Positions 8,486-19,313 of a stretch of 64,000 nucleotides of DNA are shown here, one piece after another (position 1 is the stretch's first letter; every line of letters begins with the position of its first letter). The notes beneath the pieces were generated by a model, which saw only the letters and a program-made list of their open reading frames with translations, was not told where the DNA came from and made no database searches. The DNA is from UBA7803 sp963822255 (GTDB lineage Bacteria; Pseudomonadota; Gammaproteobacteria; Pseudomonadales; Azotimanducaceae): NCBI GenBank assembly GCA_963822255.1, contig CAWGGV010000009.1:434001-498000 (forward strand), in the 5' to 3' direction. The position numbers and the translations under genes are program-made.

Positions 8486-9065
8486 ATGCGGCAGCAAGGT
8501 CTTATCGAAACGTGGCTGGATGACCGGGGCTTCGGGTTCATCACCCCGGAACGTGGCAATCAGCGGCTGTTCGTTCACATCAAGTCGTTTCCGAGAGGTG
8601 GGCGCCGGCCGGTCGTCGGTGCGGCCGTTTCGTACGTCATGCGGCGGGACGGCGAAGGGCGCCTCCAGGCGGCAGGTTGCTTTCACGGACGCATCGATGG
8701 CCGCGTCTGCTTCGTTCGATCAGATCGCCGCGGTGGTGGTTGCCGCCATCGCAATCCTGGGCTTGGGCATCGCCACCACCGTGGGGCCGCTGCCGGTCTG
8801 GGTGATGCTGCTGTACACCGGCGCGAGCCTGCTGACCTTCCTGGCCTATGCGCTGGACAAGTCGGCGGCCATTCGCGGGCGCTGGCGCATCAGCGAGCAG
8901 ACGCTGCATGCCTTTTCCCTTGCAGGGGGCTGGCCCGGGGCGCTGATCGCCCAGCGCTGGCTGCGTCACAAGTCGAAGAAGGCGACCTTCCAGGCCACGT
9001 TCCGGGTGACCGTGGCGGTCAACATCGCGGCGCTGGCTTGGCTCTACATCTCGTTGCCCCGTTGA
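8486..9065 (+). CDS. cold-shock domain fused to DUF1294 membrane protein, one frameshift
   Basis: The N-terminus is a cold-shock domain: LIETWLDDRGFGFITPERG, with the FGF RNA-binding motif, then LFVHIKSF. Near 8670 the frame slips by one and continues as FTDASMAASASFDQ, followed by a DUF1294 domain with membrane spans VWVMLLYTGASLLTFLAYALD and a conserved RISEQTLHAFSLAGGWPGAL segment, ending at 9065. The fusion is common in gammaproteobacteria. A partial second copy lies at 5761-5860. Its start follows the NERD gene by 5 bp, so the two may be co-transcribed. Confidence 0.75.
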
Positions 9066-9120
9066 TTACCTGCCGGCGGTTCCTGCTACCCTCGTTGCCT
9101 TGGAACGCAGCCCTATCGCA

Positions 9121-9516
9121 ATGACATCCGTGATCCACGTCGTGGCCGCTGTCGTAATGAACGGAGAAAGACTCCTCCTCTGCCAACGTCCCGAGGGCAA
9201 GCGTCACGGCGGACTGTGGGAGTTCCCCGGCGGCAAGGTCCTCGAGGACGAATCCTTCGCGGACGCGGCACGACGGGAGATGATCGAGGAGCTTGGCGTA
9301 CACGCCCGATCCGTCCGCGGGGAGCTCGGGCGGTTTCACGACGAGGGCTCCGAGTTCCTTATCCACTTCCTGCAAGTAGAGGTCGACGGGCAACCCATCG
9401 CTCATGAGCATCAGGCTCTCGGCTGGTTCCTGCCCGAGGAGGCGCGCCAGTTGGCGCTGGCACCCGCAGATCGACAATTCCTCGACTCGCTCCTCGGAAC
9501 CGGCCGGGCCCAATGA
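9121..9516 (+). CDS. NUDIX hydrolase, MutT/(d)NTP pyrophosphohydrolase type
   Basis: The Nudix box is complete: G-G-K-V-L-E-D-E-S followed by ARREMIEELGV, giving the GX5EX7REUXEEXGU pattern with all metal-binding glutamates. The preceding LLLCQRPEGKRHGGLWEFPGG is typical of MutT and related enzymes that remove damaged or non-canonical nucleotides. I chose ATG 9121 over TTG 9100. The stop overlaps the next start by four bases (ATGA), so it is translationally coupled to the HNH endonuclease; a nucleotide-cleaning enzyme next to a modification-sensing nuclease is notable. Confidence 0.88.
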   Translation: MTSVIHVVAAVVMNGERLLLCQRPEGKRHGGLWEFPGGKVLEDESFADAARREMIEELGVHARSVRGELGRFHDEGSEFLIHFLQVEVDGQPIAHEHQALGWFLPEEARQLALAPADRQFLDSLLGTGRAQ

Positions 9517-10490
9517 GATTCTGGTGGGTCAACCAGAACCAGACCTTTGAGCAGGAAACCCGTGGCGGTTACCTCTGGTCGCCCAAGCGAAACGCCAACG
9601 GCGCCCGAAACGCCTTCTATGAGTTCATGCGCGAAGTCGCTCCGGGCGACCTCGTGCTGTCATTCCAAGGCACCTTCATTCGTGCCATTGGCGTCGCCCA
9701 GTCCTATGCCTACGAGAGCCCGAAGCCTGCCGAGTTCGGGTCGGCCGGGGCGTACTGGGATTCGATCGGTTGGCGGGTGGACGTGCGATTTCAGCCGCTT
9801 CGACATCAGATCCGCCCTTCCGACCACATGACCGATATCGCGCCGGTACTTCCAGGGAAATACGCCCCGCTGCTACCGGACGGCCGAGGCTTGCAGAGCG
9901 TGTATCTCACTGCCGTACCACCGGCATTGATGGCCGTGTTGGCAGCGAAGATTGGCCGGGAAGCGCAGATGCTGATGGACAGCCGTCAGTCTCGAGATGC
10001 CGAGCATGAGGCCGAGCGAAACGGCCTGGTGGAATGGGAAGAGCACCTTCGAAAGGAAGTCGAAGCAGACGAGTCCATACCTGCCACCGAGAGAGCGCAA
10101 GTCGTGCTCGCCCGGATCGGACAGGGGCGATTCAAGGCAAACGTCCAAAGAATCGAAAAACGCTGCCGAATCACCGGCGTGAACCGCGTAGAACACTTGC
10201 GGGCCAGTCACATTCTTCCGTGGCGAGACTGCCCCACCAACGAAACCCGACTGGACGGAGAGAACGGCTTCCTGCTGACGCCGACCGTAGACCATCTCTT
10301 CGATCGCGGCTTCATCTCCTTCGAAGACGATGGTCGCCTGCTCGTCTCACCGGTGGCGCACCACGCCTCGCTCCAGAAGATGGGAATTCCGGAAGCTGGG
10401 TTCCGGACGGGCACGCTCACTTCGGGTCAGCGGGAATACCTGGAGCGACATCGAGACGGTGTGTTTCTGCAGGCGTCGGTACACGAGTAA
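9513..10490 (+). CDS. EVE-like/HNH endonuclease, probable modification-dependent restriction enzyme
   Basis: The N-terminal 140 residues begin MRFWWVNQNQTFEQETRGGY, with the F-W-W-V-N and LWSPK segments of EVE/PUA-like base-binding domains, and GDLVLSFQGTFIRAIGVA as the pocket strand. The C-terminal part is an HNH_2 nuclease: CRITGV, then RASHILPWRD, RLDGENGFLLTPTVDHLFDRGFI. EVE-HNH enzymes are known type IV-like nucleases that cut DNA carrying modified cytosine. The H, N, D residues are present. It overlaps the Nudix gene by four bases and opens the defence-type island. Confidence 0.85.
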   Translation: MRFWWVNQNQTFEQETRGGYLWSPKRNANGARNAFYEFMREVAPGDLVLSFQGTFIRAIGVAQSYAYESPKPAEFGSAGAYWDSIGWRVDVRFQPLRHQIRPSDHMTDIAPVLPGKYAPLLPDGRGLQSVYLTAVPPALMAVLAAKIGREAQMLMDSRQSRDAEHEAERNGLVEWEEHLRKEVEADESIPATERAQVVLARIGQGRFKANVQRIEKRCRITGVNRVEHLRASHILPWRDCPTNETRLDGENGFLLTPTVDHLFDRGFISFEDDGRLLVSPVAHHASLQKMGIPEAGFRTGTLTSGQREYLERHRDGVFLQASVHE

Positions 10491-10872
10491 GCATCCGCCA
10501 AGCGGTCCAACGAGCAACCCTGCCGTAGGAGCGCGATCCCCAGCCCATCACCCATGAAACGCCTTATCCCGTACCCCGTACGAGCCCAGACGCTATGCAC
10601 TCGAACGCTTACGCGTAAAATAGGCCAAAGGGCTGGTTTCACCGGATCACGATTTGATCCAGCCTCACGTCACCGTTTGACGCTGACTTCGGGGTTCGAG
10701 CGAGAGGTTTAGTCGCGGCAGGCTCTGCAACAGGCACTCTATGGGCCCTAAGAGATCACTTTGCTAGACACTGTTACTTTGCCGGCTCCCGACAGAGACC
10801 TATCATGCAAACGTAGGCCTCCAACTTCCTAGATGGCGCTTCGCCGTGGGCACGGAAATTGAAGACAACGCA
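10491..10872. other. intergenic region upstream of the giant helicase
   Basis: About 380 bp without a supported frame. It is less GC-rich than its surroundings and probably holds the helicase promoter. GTTACGCG-like and TTGCTAGACA words occur, but no complete operator or repeat could be supported. Confidence 0.4.
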
Positions 10873-13800
10873 ATGGCGGAAGAATCCTCCGAGCTGAGCG
10901 CAGCGGCGAAGAATCTGATCTCCACGTTCGAGTATCTACTCGAGCTGGACAGGCGTCGGCGCCGGCCGGTGTTTCAGCTAAGCGAGCACAAGCTGCTGGC
11001 ATTCCACGAGTGCCAGATCGTCGGGTTGTCGGAGGTCGAGACCAATCTCATCGACGGCGATCTAGACGTATGGCTGCGCATACCGCGCCTCAAGCCCGAA
11101 CGTCCGCCAAACCCTGACGAAATGCTTCAGCCGGGCCATTATTCCCAATGACCCAGAACGACGTCCCGCGCTTCGGGACAGCATTGAAATCACGGTAGAG
11201 GGTAAAACTGAAGAGATCCTTCGGCGAGATCATCCAGAGATCGATTCGGCGTTCGAAGCCTATCTTCGATCGGCATGGAGCCCGTGGTCCGAACGTGAGG
11301 CTCCCCGTCGTCGAACCATCCAACTCTACGATCGATTCTTTGCCCTGCTGCAGGATGTCGAAAGCGGTTCCGATTCTGATGACGGCATCGAACTCTGCTG
11401 CGGCATCGGGATGGCGATTTGGGATCCGCCCGGAGCCACAGAGCGCATTCACTATCCCCTGATCGTAAAAAACGTCGAGATCACACTCGATTCGCGGTCC
11501 ATGGGCCTGAACGTCACGCCGACGGAGCGTGAACCGAGTCTGGCGCTTGATCCCTATTTCGAATTGAAACTCGGCGACCCTCAAGCGGTGCACGACACCG
11601 GCAAGACCGCGCTCGATCACGCCGACACGACGGTCACACCCTTCGATGTGGGAAGCTACGAGCAGTTGCTTCGCTCCGCTACGTCTCGGCTGGACCCCCA
11701 TGGCGAATACTGGCCTGAAACCTTAACGGATTCGGCAGATCGCACGCTGCCGGCTCCTGCAGACTGCCTGCGCGTCACGGACACGTGGGTGCTGTTTGCT
11801 CGCAAGCGCAACACGAACTTCATTGCCGCGGACGTGGAACGCCTCAAACAAAGGGTTGAGCAAGGAATTGAAATTCCCGAGGCCGCTCAACTCATCGTGA
11901 CCGAACCCCCAGACGAAGTCGTGGAACGTGAGCGGCGTCACTACCGTGGTGTATCGGACCCTGGCGGTAGCTCGTCAGACGTTCAGGACTTGTTCTTCCC
12001 CAAGCCTTTTAACGACAGCCAGGTGTCCATCGTCGAGCGGTTGGACCAAGCGCCGGGCGTTGTCGTCCAGGGTCCGCCTGGGACGGGCAAGACCCACACG
12101 ATCGCGAACATCATCTGCCACTACCTGGCCAATGGAAAACGCATACTGGTCACGGCGCAGCATGAGGCTCCGCTTACGGTGTTGCGCGAGCAGATTCCCG
12201 AGCCTCTGCGCGACCTTACGATTAGCCTGCTGACATCGGAGCGCGAGGGGCTGAAGCAGATCGAAAGGTCTGTCCGGCAAATCTCCAGTCAGATCAATCG
12301 GATCGAACCATCCAGCGTACAGGGAACGATCCGCAATCTGGAACGCGAGATTGACGAGGCCCACCAAGCCATCAGTCACAACGACCACCGCCTGCGAGAG
12401 ATCGGGCTTCCGCAGGCCGCCCGGGTGGACTACCTGGGCGAGAAGCTCACGCCGATGGAACTTGCTCAGAGATCATTGGAAGAGCAGGACGAACACGCCT
12501 GGTTTCAGGATCGACCAGCCGTGGCCGTCAAGGATCTGGATTTATCAGAAGCCGACATCTCTGGCCTTCGAGAAGCGAGAACGCGGGCAGGCGACGACCT
12601 GCCGTATCTCGGGGACGATCCGATACCTCAAAGTGACATTCCCAGCAGCGAAGCCATCAAGCGACTACATGCGGACCTTGGCAGACGGTCCGCGATAGAG
12701 CGAGCCATTAGAATCCGCAAGGTTGCGGCCGTCAAGCGGACTGAGTCGACGCAGGCCGTGTTAACGCAGACGATCCAACTGGTAGATCAGGCATCGAGCC
12801 TCTCGATTCTGCGGAGCCCTGGCAAACCCACATTTGTCATGACATCCGAACGAATGACCCTGGCGAAGAGGCGCCGGCGATCCTCACTCACTTGGAAAAC
12901 TGGGCGCAGGAGGTGAAAGCCGCTGAGGAGAAACGCAACGACTTTCTGCAGCATGCTATAGAGATACCGGACGATGGCCAGCACAACAACATGTTGGCAG
13001 AGGCAATTCGGCGGTGCGCTGACGGTAAGCGCCCATTCCCTATATTTCGAGGCGATGCCACAGCCAAAGCTTTACGGGAGATGGTTCGGTTCCAAGGGAG
13101 ACCACCGGCAGGACCCGAGGAGTGGAGACGTGTTCTCGAGACCCTCAACCTCATCCACGAAAGCAGCTCGCTCGTAGCACGCTGGAATCAATTAGCGAAA
13201 GAGGTGGGAGCGGGCCCCATTGAGGACGAATGGCCAGAAGGCATGCGTGCAAACGCCAGGGTGGCAGATAGCTTTCAACGGATTCTTGCTTTCTCTCAGG
13301 ATGAAGCGCCAGCCATAGACGCTGCTGTTCAGGCGTTGTTTGCTGATCCACGTCCATTCGACGACTGGTGGAGGCAGCCCGACAAACGGAACTCACTTCG
13401 GCGTTGCCTGAAAGTCCATCTGCAGCACTACAACTCTAAATCAGCAGCGCTACAGCGCGACCGCCTGGTTGGCCTCATTGAGAGCCGGCGGGGCCCCATC
13501 TACGACATTGCTCGAACTTTTCTAAAGGAGACACTTGGTAACGTGGATACCGGCGTGTCCGACGCCGCTTCCCAATGGCAGGACATATCCGAGCAGCTAT
13601 TCAGACTGTCAGCCTTGAGCACCGACTTTCAAACGATTCGAGAAGCTACACAGGCCATTGACGCGGCCGGTGCTCCCATGTGGGCCCATCGCCTTCGGAC
13701 CGAGCCTGTGCGGGGGCAAGATCCGCTGACACCTGATCAGTGGAGGAGCACCTGGGAATGGGCCTGGGGACGGCACTACCTTCAGCAGATCGACGGACGG

Positions 13801-15710
13801 GGGGCGCTCAAGAAGCTGGCGGAGCAACGCAGAACGCTAGAGGCAAACCTGTTCCGCGCCACAGAGCAGCTCGTGGAGCAGCGAACCTGGCTAGCACTCA
13901 AGTCGCGATTGACCCAGAGCGTCAGCGCCGCCTTGAGCGCCTATCTGGCTGCAATCACACGGATCGGACGTGGTACCGGCGTCCGCGCCGCAGGTCACCG
14001 CGGTGATGCGCGAAAGGCGATGACCAAGGCCCAAAGCGCCATACCTGTGTGGATCATGCCGCACTGGCGAGTCTCCGAGACTATCCCTCCCGAGCTTGGG
14101 GTGTTTGACTTGGTGATCGTTGACGAGGCGTCGCAAAGCGATGCCTGGGCAATACCCGCTATCGTGCGAGCAAAGAAGATGCTAATCGTCGGCGATGACA
14201 AACAGGTATCTCCATCGGATGTCGGGGTCCGGGAGGACGACAATCAGCAGATGCGCCGCAAATATCTTCGAGAACTACCGTACGGCCAGCACCTACTTCC
14301 CGGCTCCTCGATCTATGACCTCGGCAGCACAATGTTCTCCGCAGACGTCATTCGGCTGCGCGAGCACTTTCGTTGTGTGGAACCGATCATCCAATACTCG
14401 AACAAGGAGTTCTACGACCGAGAAATCATCCCATTACGCATCCCGAGACCCTCTCAACGGTTGGATCCGCCGTTGATCGACGTGTTTGTCCGGGGCGGAT
14501 ACCGTGACGGCGCAGCAAGATCAATCGGCCAGAGGCTGGCGCGATTATTGAGGAAATTCGGCTAACCACGGAAGACCCGAGATTAGCGAACCGCAGCATC
14601 GGCGTCGTTTCTCTGCTGGGCTCTGAGCAGGCCCGATTCATCCAACAGCGACTGATAGAGGAACTCGGCGAGGAAGTGTTCATGCGCCACAAGATTCGTT
14701 GCGGCGACGCTATGCACTTTCAAGGCAAGGAAGCCGATATCGTGTTCGTGTCGCTGGTCGACGCTGGCGAGCGCATCCGCGCGACATCAGGCAGGATGTT
14801 TGAACAGCGGTTCAACGTCGGCTGCTCTCGAGCGAGAGATCGCATGTACCTCTACCACAGCTTCACTCGCGATCAGCTCCGAGAAAACGACCTAAAGGCA
14901 CAGCTCCTCGATCATTTTTCCCAGCCTATGCCTCGTCAAGAGGCCGCCGGTGATCTGAGATCCGTTTGCGAGAGTCCATTCGAGAAGCAAGTATTTGACG
15001 AACTCACAGCGCGCGGGTACCGAGTCGTTCCGCAGGTGCGAACCGGGGGCTATCGAATAGATCTGGTCGTGGAATCGCCCAACGATGCGCGGCTGGCAAT
15101 CGAATGTGATGGCGATAGGTTCCACGGTCCTGAGCGCTGGATGGAGGACATCGGCCGGCAACGAACGCTTGAGCGCATGGGATGGCAGTTCTGGAGATGC
15201 TGGGGATCGAGCTGGTATGCGGACCGGAGTTCATGTCTTGACGATCTGTTTGAGCGCATGGGGGAAGTCGGGGTGCAGCGCTGGCCAGAGGACGCTGAGA
15301 ACCAGTGCCCTTCCATGCTTGTTGAGTCTCGGGAGATTTCACCGGAGCCTACGGCCCATGAGCCAGAGACCGGTGGTTGGGATGAACTCCCCGATGAGGA
15401 AGACACGTCGGATGAGGATCGGCCCGAGCTACCTTTGACCAGCCCCGTGAATGAGGCTCCGCTACGATCTGCGTCTCTACTCGCCATCGAGGTGGGCGAC
15501 GAAGTGGTGTATCGACTCGCGTCCGACCCTGACGACCGCCGGCGCGCGCGCATTGTTACAGGCGCTAGCCAGCCAAGCCTGGGCACGATAAATCAGAGGA
15601 CGCCTTTGGCCGAGGCGTTACTAGGGTGCGTCGCCGGCGAGGAAGTCGAGGCTGCTCTGCCTACCGGTCTCGAAAGGTTGCTGGTGATTGAGGTGATTAG
15701 GGGAAGCTAG
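10873..15710 (+). pseudogene. SF1 helicase with Vsr-like nuclease and GreA/B-like tail, three frameshifts
   Basis: Four frames join into about 1610 residues: 10873 to about 11130, about 11115 to 12850, about 12840 to 14515 and about 14510 to 15710. Walker A is VVVQGPPGTGKTHTIANI (about 12060-12110), a coiled region follows, Walker B is DLVIVDEASQSD (about 14110), and helicase motifs VGDDKQVSP and GKEADIVFVSLV are intact. The C-terminus has a PD-(D/E)XK/Vsr-like nuclease (RIDLVVES, LAIECDGDRFHG, LERMGWQFWRCWGSSWY) and ends with a GreA/GreB-like domain (IEVGDEVVYRL and LAEALLGCVAGEEVEA). Such helicase-nucleases are typical of antiphage defence. With all motifs preserved, the breaks are recent or are read errors. 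Domain names are recognised; the defence role is inferred. Confidence 0.8.
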
Positions 15711-15755
15711 ACACCGTCGGCTTCAGTACAAGAGGAACATGAGGCTGACCCGGAA

Positions 15756-18700
15756 TTGACTTGCCCCTTTTGCCCTCCCCCGTCAGCGGAAATCTTCTAT
15801 GAGGATGAGACTGTCGTCTGCATCTGGGATGGCTTTCCTGTCTCGAAGGGGCATGCCCTTGCCATCACCAAACGCCACATCCCGACCTGGTTTGACGCGA
15901 CCGAGACCGAGCGCGATGCGCTCCTCGCCGGGGTGGAAACAGCGCGCCTGTTGATCGAAAGTCGCCACAAGCCTGACGGCTACAACATCGGCGTCAATAT
16001 TGGCGAGGCGGCAGGCCAGACGGTGCCGCACCTGCACGTGCACATCATTCCCCGTTACCGCGGCGACGTTCCCGATCCTCGTGGTGGCGTCCGCCACGTG
16101 ATCCCCGGGAAGGGTAACTACCTGCGCGGGGACCTTGAGGTCAGAGACGCAGCGAGCGAGCCGGGCGCACTGGCAAGGGCGGTCCACGGCAACGCCGAGC
16201 ACCCGCTGCTGGATGCCATGGCCAGAGACATGGCCGATGCCTCACGCTTCGACCTCGCCGTCGCGTTCGTGACCGACTCTGGGCTTGACCAGATCGAGCC
16301 CTTCATCCTCGATTTCTTCGGCCGCAACGGCCAGATGCGGCTGCTCACCGGCGACTACCTCGACGTCACCGAGCCTCGCGCCCTACGCCGCATGCTGGAC
16401 TGGATCGAGGAGTACGACGGACAGTGCGGCATCCGCGTCTTCCAGACCGCGGCGGGCATTGGATTTCACCCGAAGGCGTACATCCTCCACCGCGGCGATG
16501 CCGGCGCGACCGCCTATATCGGCAGCTCGAACCTTACGCGCCATGCCTTGCGACGCGGGCTCGAGTGGAATCAACGCCTCGACGGCGCCCACAGCGACCG
16601 GCAGATTGTCGCCATTGGCGAAGAGTTCGATCGCCTCTTCGCGCATCCCCGTACCAGATCCCTCGATCGGGCGTGGATCGACGGCTACGAGAAGCGCCGG
16701 ACACCCACAACGCCGTCACTGCGAACGCAGGGCGTCGATCCGGAAGAGGAGCAGCCCAAAGCGCCGCCCGAACCCCACGGCGTCCAAAATGAAGCGCTGC
16801 AGGCGCTGAAAGAGACGCGCGACGCCGGCAACCGGGCGGGACTCGTGGTGATGGCCACGGGGCTGGGCAAGACGTGGCTCGCCGCCTTCGACAGCACGAC
16901 TTTCGAGCGGGTGCTGTTTGTCGCGCACCGTGAGGAGATCCTGCATCAGGCGCTTCGCACGTTCCGACGTATCCGCCCGCACGTCGAACTGGGTTTGTAC
17001 ATGGGCGCGCAGCGAGACAGCAGCGCCGATATCCTCTTCGCCTCGGTCCAGACGCTCTCCCGGAACAGCCACCTGCGACATTTCTCGCCGAATCAGTTCG
17101 ACTACGTCGTGATCGACGAATTTCACCATGCGTCGGCGGCAACGTATCGGCGCCTCATCGACCACTTCGACCCGCAATTTTTGCTAGGGCTGACGGCCAC
17201 GCCGGAACGCACCGACGGCGGCGACCTCCTAGCGCTCTGTGGCGAGAATCTGGTGTACCGCTGCGATCTGCTGGACGGCATTCGGCGCATGCTGTTGAGC
17301 CCGTTTCAGTACTTCGGTGTGCCCGACGAGGTGGACTTCTCTGACATTCCGTGGCGCAGCGGCAGGTTCGACCCGGAGCGCCTCGAGATGGCCGTGGCCA
17401 CGGAGCGACGTGCTCAGAACGCCTTCGAGCAGTGGTCGAAGCGTCACCAGTCCCGCGCGTTGGGCTTCTGTGTCTCTCAGCGGCACGCCGATTTCATGGC
17501 GGAGTTCTTCGCGCAGCGCGGAGTCCGCTGCGTCGCCGTTCACTCCGGCCCCAGCTCGGCACCAAGGGTCGGGTCGCTACAGCAGCTCGAGCACGGCGAC
17601 CTGGACATCGTCTTCGTGGTGGACATGTTCAATGAAGGCATCGATGTACCTGCCATCGACACCGTGCTGATGCTGAGACCGACGGAATCCAAGGTGCTTT
17701 GGCTACAGCAGTTCGGCCGCGGACTGCGGCGCGCTGAGCACAAGGATCACCTGACTGTGGTGGACTACATTGGCAACCACAAAACGTTCCTTCAGGTGCC
17801 GGCCATCCTGCTCGGCGCCGGTTCGCGTCCCGGCGAGGTAGCACAGGCGCTGCGGATGCTAGCCGAAGGGATGCTCGAGCTGCCGGCCGGCTGCTCCGTC
17901 GAGTACGAGCTGGAAGCGCTGAACATCCTGGAGTCGCTGGCCCGACCCACACAGGGTGCCGACCAGGCCCGGCAGTGGTACCGGAGCTTTCGAGAGCTGC
18001 ACGGTCGCCGGCCTCTCGCGAGTGAGGCCTACCACGAGGGCTACGATCCAAAGCATTTCCGCACCAGCTACGGCTCTTGGCTCGCCTTCGTACAGATGGA
18101 AGGCAACCTGGACGAGACCGAGCAGGCAGCATTTCAGCAACACCGCGCATTCCTCGAGTCGCTCGAGGTCACGGCGATGACCCGAAGCTTCAAGATGGTC
18201 GTGCTGCTGGCCATGATGGCGCACGAGCGTTTCCCTGGCTCGATTGGCATCGAAGCGCTCGCCGGCGAGGTGGTGCGAATTGCGCAGCGGATGCGGCCGC
18301 TTCAGGACGAGTTCGGGGATGCGCTGTCGAGCATCGAAGCCATGCGCGCGATGCTGGAACGGAACCCCATAGACGCTTGGGTCGGCGGGCTCGGTACCGG
18401 CGGTGTTTCGTACTTCCGGTACGAGGGCGGTGTGTTCTCCACCACGTTTGATGCCGATTCTGCAGCGGCTCCAGCGTTGCAAGACTTGGCTCGAGAGATC
18501 TGCGACTGGCGAGTGGCGCAGTATCTCGACCGTTCCAGCGGCAGTGAGCCCAGCACCATCATCTGTCGCGTCAGCCGGGCGGGCACCCAGCCCATGCTGT
18601 TCCTGCCCAACCGCGATAGGAATCCCAATCTCCCTCAGGGGTGGACACCAGTCGTGGTGGGGGACGAGCAGTTCGAAGCGAACTTCGTGAAGGTCGCCGT

Positions 18701-19313
18701 CAACGTGCTGCGGCGTCAGGGAAGCGAAGCCAATGTGCTGCCCGAGATCCTGGTGAAGTTCTTCGGGGACAGTGTGGGAGAGCCGGGCACCCACCAGCAG
18801 GTTCGTTTTCGTCGGAGTAATGGAGCGTATGAGCTCGAACCCTTGCGGCAGGAACAGCGTGCAGTGCGGTGGCGCGAGTACATGCGTGCTGATATTCCGC
18901 CGCTTTGGGGGTTGGAGTTCGGACAATCGAAATGGAATCAGGGCTTTGTGCAGGTGCCGGGCCACCTCTTCCTGCTCGTGTCGTTGGAAAAACAGGGATT
19001 GGCGGATCAGCACCAATACAAAGATCATTTCCTATCGCCGTCGCTTTTCCAGTGGGTAAGCCAGAACCGGACGAAGCAAAACTCGGCCGCCGGACGGAAG
19101 ATCCGAAATCATCAGGAACAGAATATCTCGGTGCACCTGTTCGTTCGGCGCCAACGGAAGACGCCGTCGGGCACAGCGGCTCCGTTCACCTATTGTGGAG
19201 AGCTGTCGTTCGTGAGCTGGGACGGGGATCAGCCCATCACCGTGCAATGGGAGCTTCCGGAGGCGCTACCGTCGAGCTTACAGGCGCGGTTCCTGTCGGA
19301 TGAAGATCGGTGA
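15756..19313 (+). CDS. HIT-PLD-SF2 helicase-DUF3427 fusion protein
   Basis: One uninterrupted 1185-residue frame holds four domains. Residues 1-115 are a HIT hydrolase with the histidine triad HLHVH at 92-96. Residues 150-300 are phospholipase-D-like, with the HxK at 238-240 and GSSN at 256-259. Residues 345-690 are an SF2 helicase: Walker A ATGLGKT near 367-373, DEFHH near 454, GLTATPER and QFGRGLRR in the second RecA lobe. The remainder includes a DUF3427-like region. A start at TTG 15756 is forced by an in-frame stop at 15708. It lies 45 bp after the giant helicase and is probably its operon partner. Helicase plus PLD nuclease suggests DNA restriction; a HIT domain adds nucleotide-ester chemistry. 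Confidence 0.88.
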   Translation: MTCPFCPPPSAEIFYEDETVVCIWDGFPVSKGHALAITKRHIPTWFDATETERDALLAGVETARLLIESRHKPDGYNIGVNIGEAAGQTVPHLHVHIIPRYRGDVPDPRGGVRHVIPGKGNYLRGDLEVRDAASEPGALARAVHGNAEHPLLDAMARDMADASRFDLAVAFVTDSGLDQIEPFILDFFGRNGQMRLLTGDYLDVTEPRALRRMLDWIEEYDGQCGIRVFQTAAGIGFHPKAYILHRGDAGATAYIGSSNLTRHALRRGLEWNQRLDGAHSDRQIVAIGEEFDRLFAHPRTRSLDRAWIDGYEKRRTPTTPSLRTQGVDPEEEQPKAPPEPHGVQNEALQALKETRDAGNRAGLVVMATGLGKTWLAAFDSTTFERVLFVAHREEILHQALRTFRRIRPHVELGLYMGAQRDSSADILFASVQTLSRNSHLRHFSPNQFDYVVIDEFHHASAATYRRLIDHFDPQFLLGLTATPERTDGGDLLALCGENLVYRCDLLDGIRRMLLSPFQYFGVPDEVDFSDIPWRSGRFDPERLEMAVATERRAQNAFEQWSKRHQSRALGFCVSQRHADFMAEFFAQRGVRCVAVHSGPSSAPRVGSLQQLEHGDLDIVFVVDMFNEGIDVPAIDTVLMLRPTESKVLWLQQFGRGLRRAEHKDHLTVVDYIGNHKTFLQVPAILLGAGSRPGEVAQALRMLAEGMLELPAGCSVEYELEALNILESLARPTQGADQARQWYRSFRELHGRRPLASEAYHEGYDPKHFRTSYGSWLAFVQMEGNLDETEQAAFQQHRAFLESLEVTAMTRSFKMVVLLAMMAHERFPGSIGIEALAGEVVRIAQRMRPLQDEFGDALSSIEAMRAMLERNPIDAWVGGLGTGGVSYFRYEGGVFSTTFDADSAAAPALQDLAREICDWRVAQYLDRSSGSEPSTIICRVSRAGTQPMLFLPNRDRNPNLPQGWTPVVVGDEQFEANFVKVAVNVLRRQGSEANVLPEILVKFFGDSVGEPGTHQQVRFRRSNGAYELEPLRQEQRAVRWREYMRADIPPLWGLEFGQSKWNQGFVQVPGHLFLLVSLEKQGLADQHQYKDHFLSPSLFQWVSQNRTKQNSAAGRKIRNHQEQNISVHLFVRRQRKTPSGTAAPFTYCGELSFVSWDGDQPITVQWELPEALPSSLQARFLSDEDR

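Noticed and set aside
10761..10785. TTGCTAGACA word resembling the TetR operator half-site
   Set aside because: The matching right half AGCAA is missing at the 7-bp spacing, and the place is far from the regulon; most likely chance.
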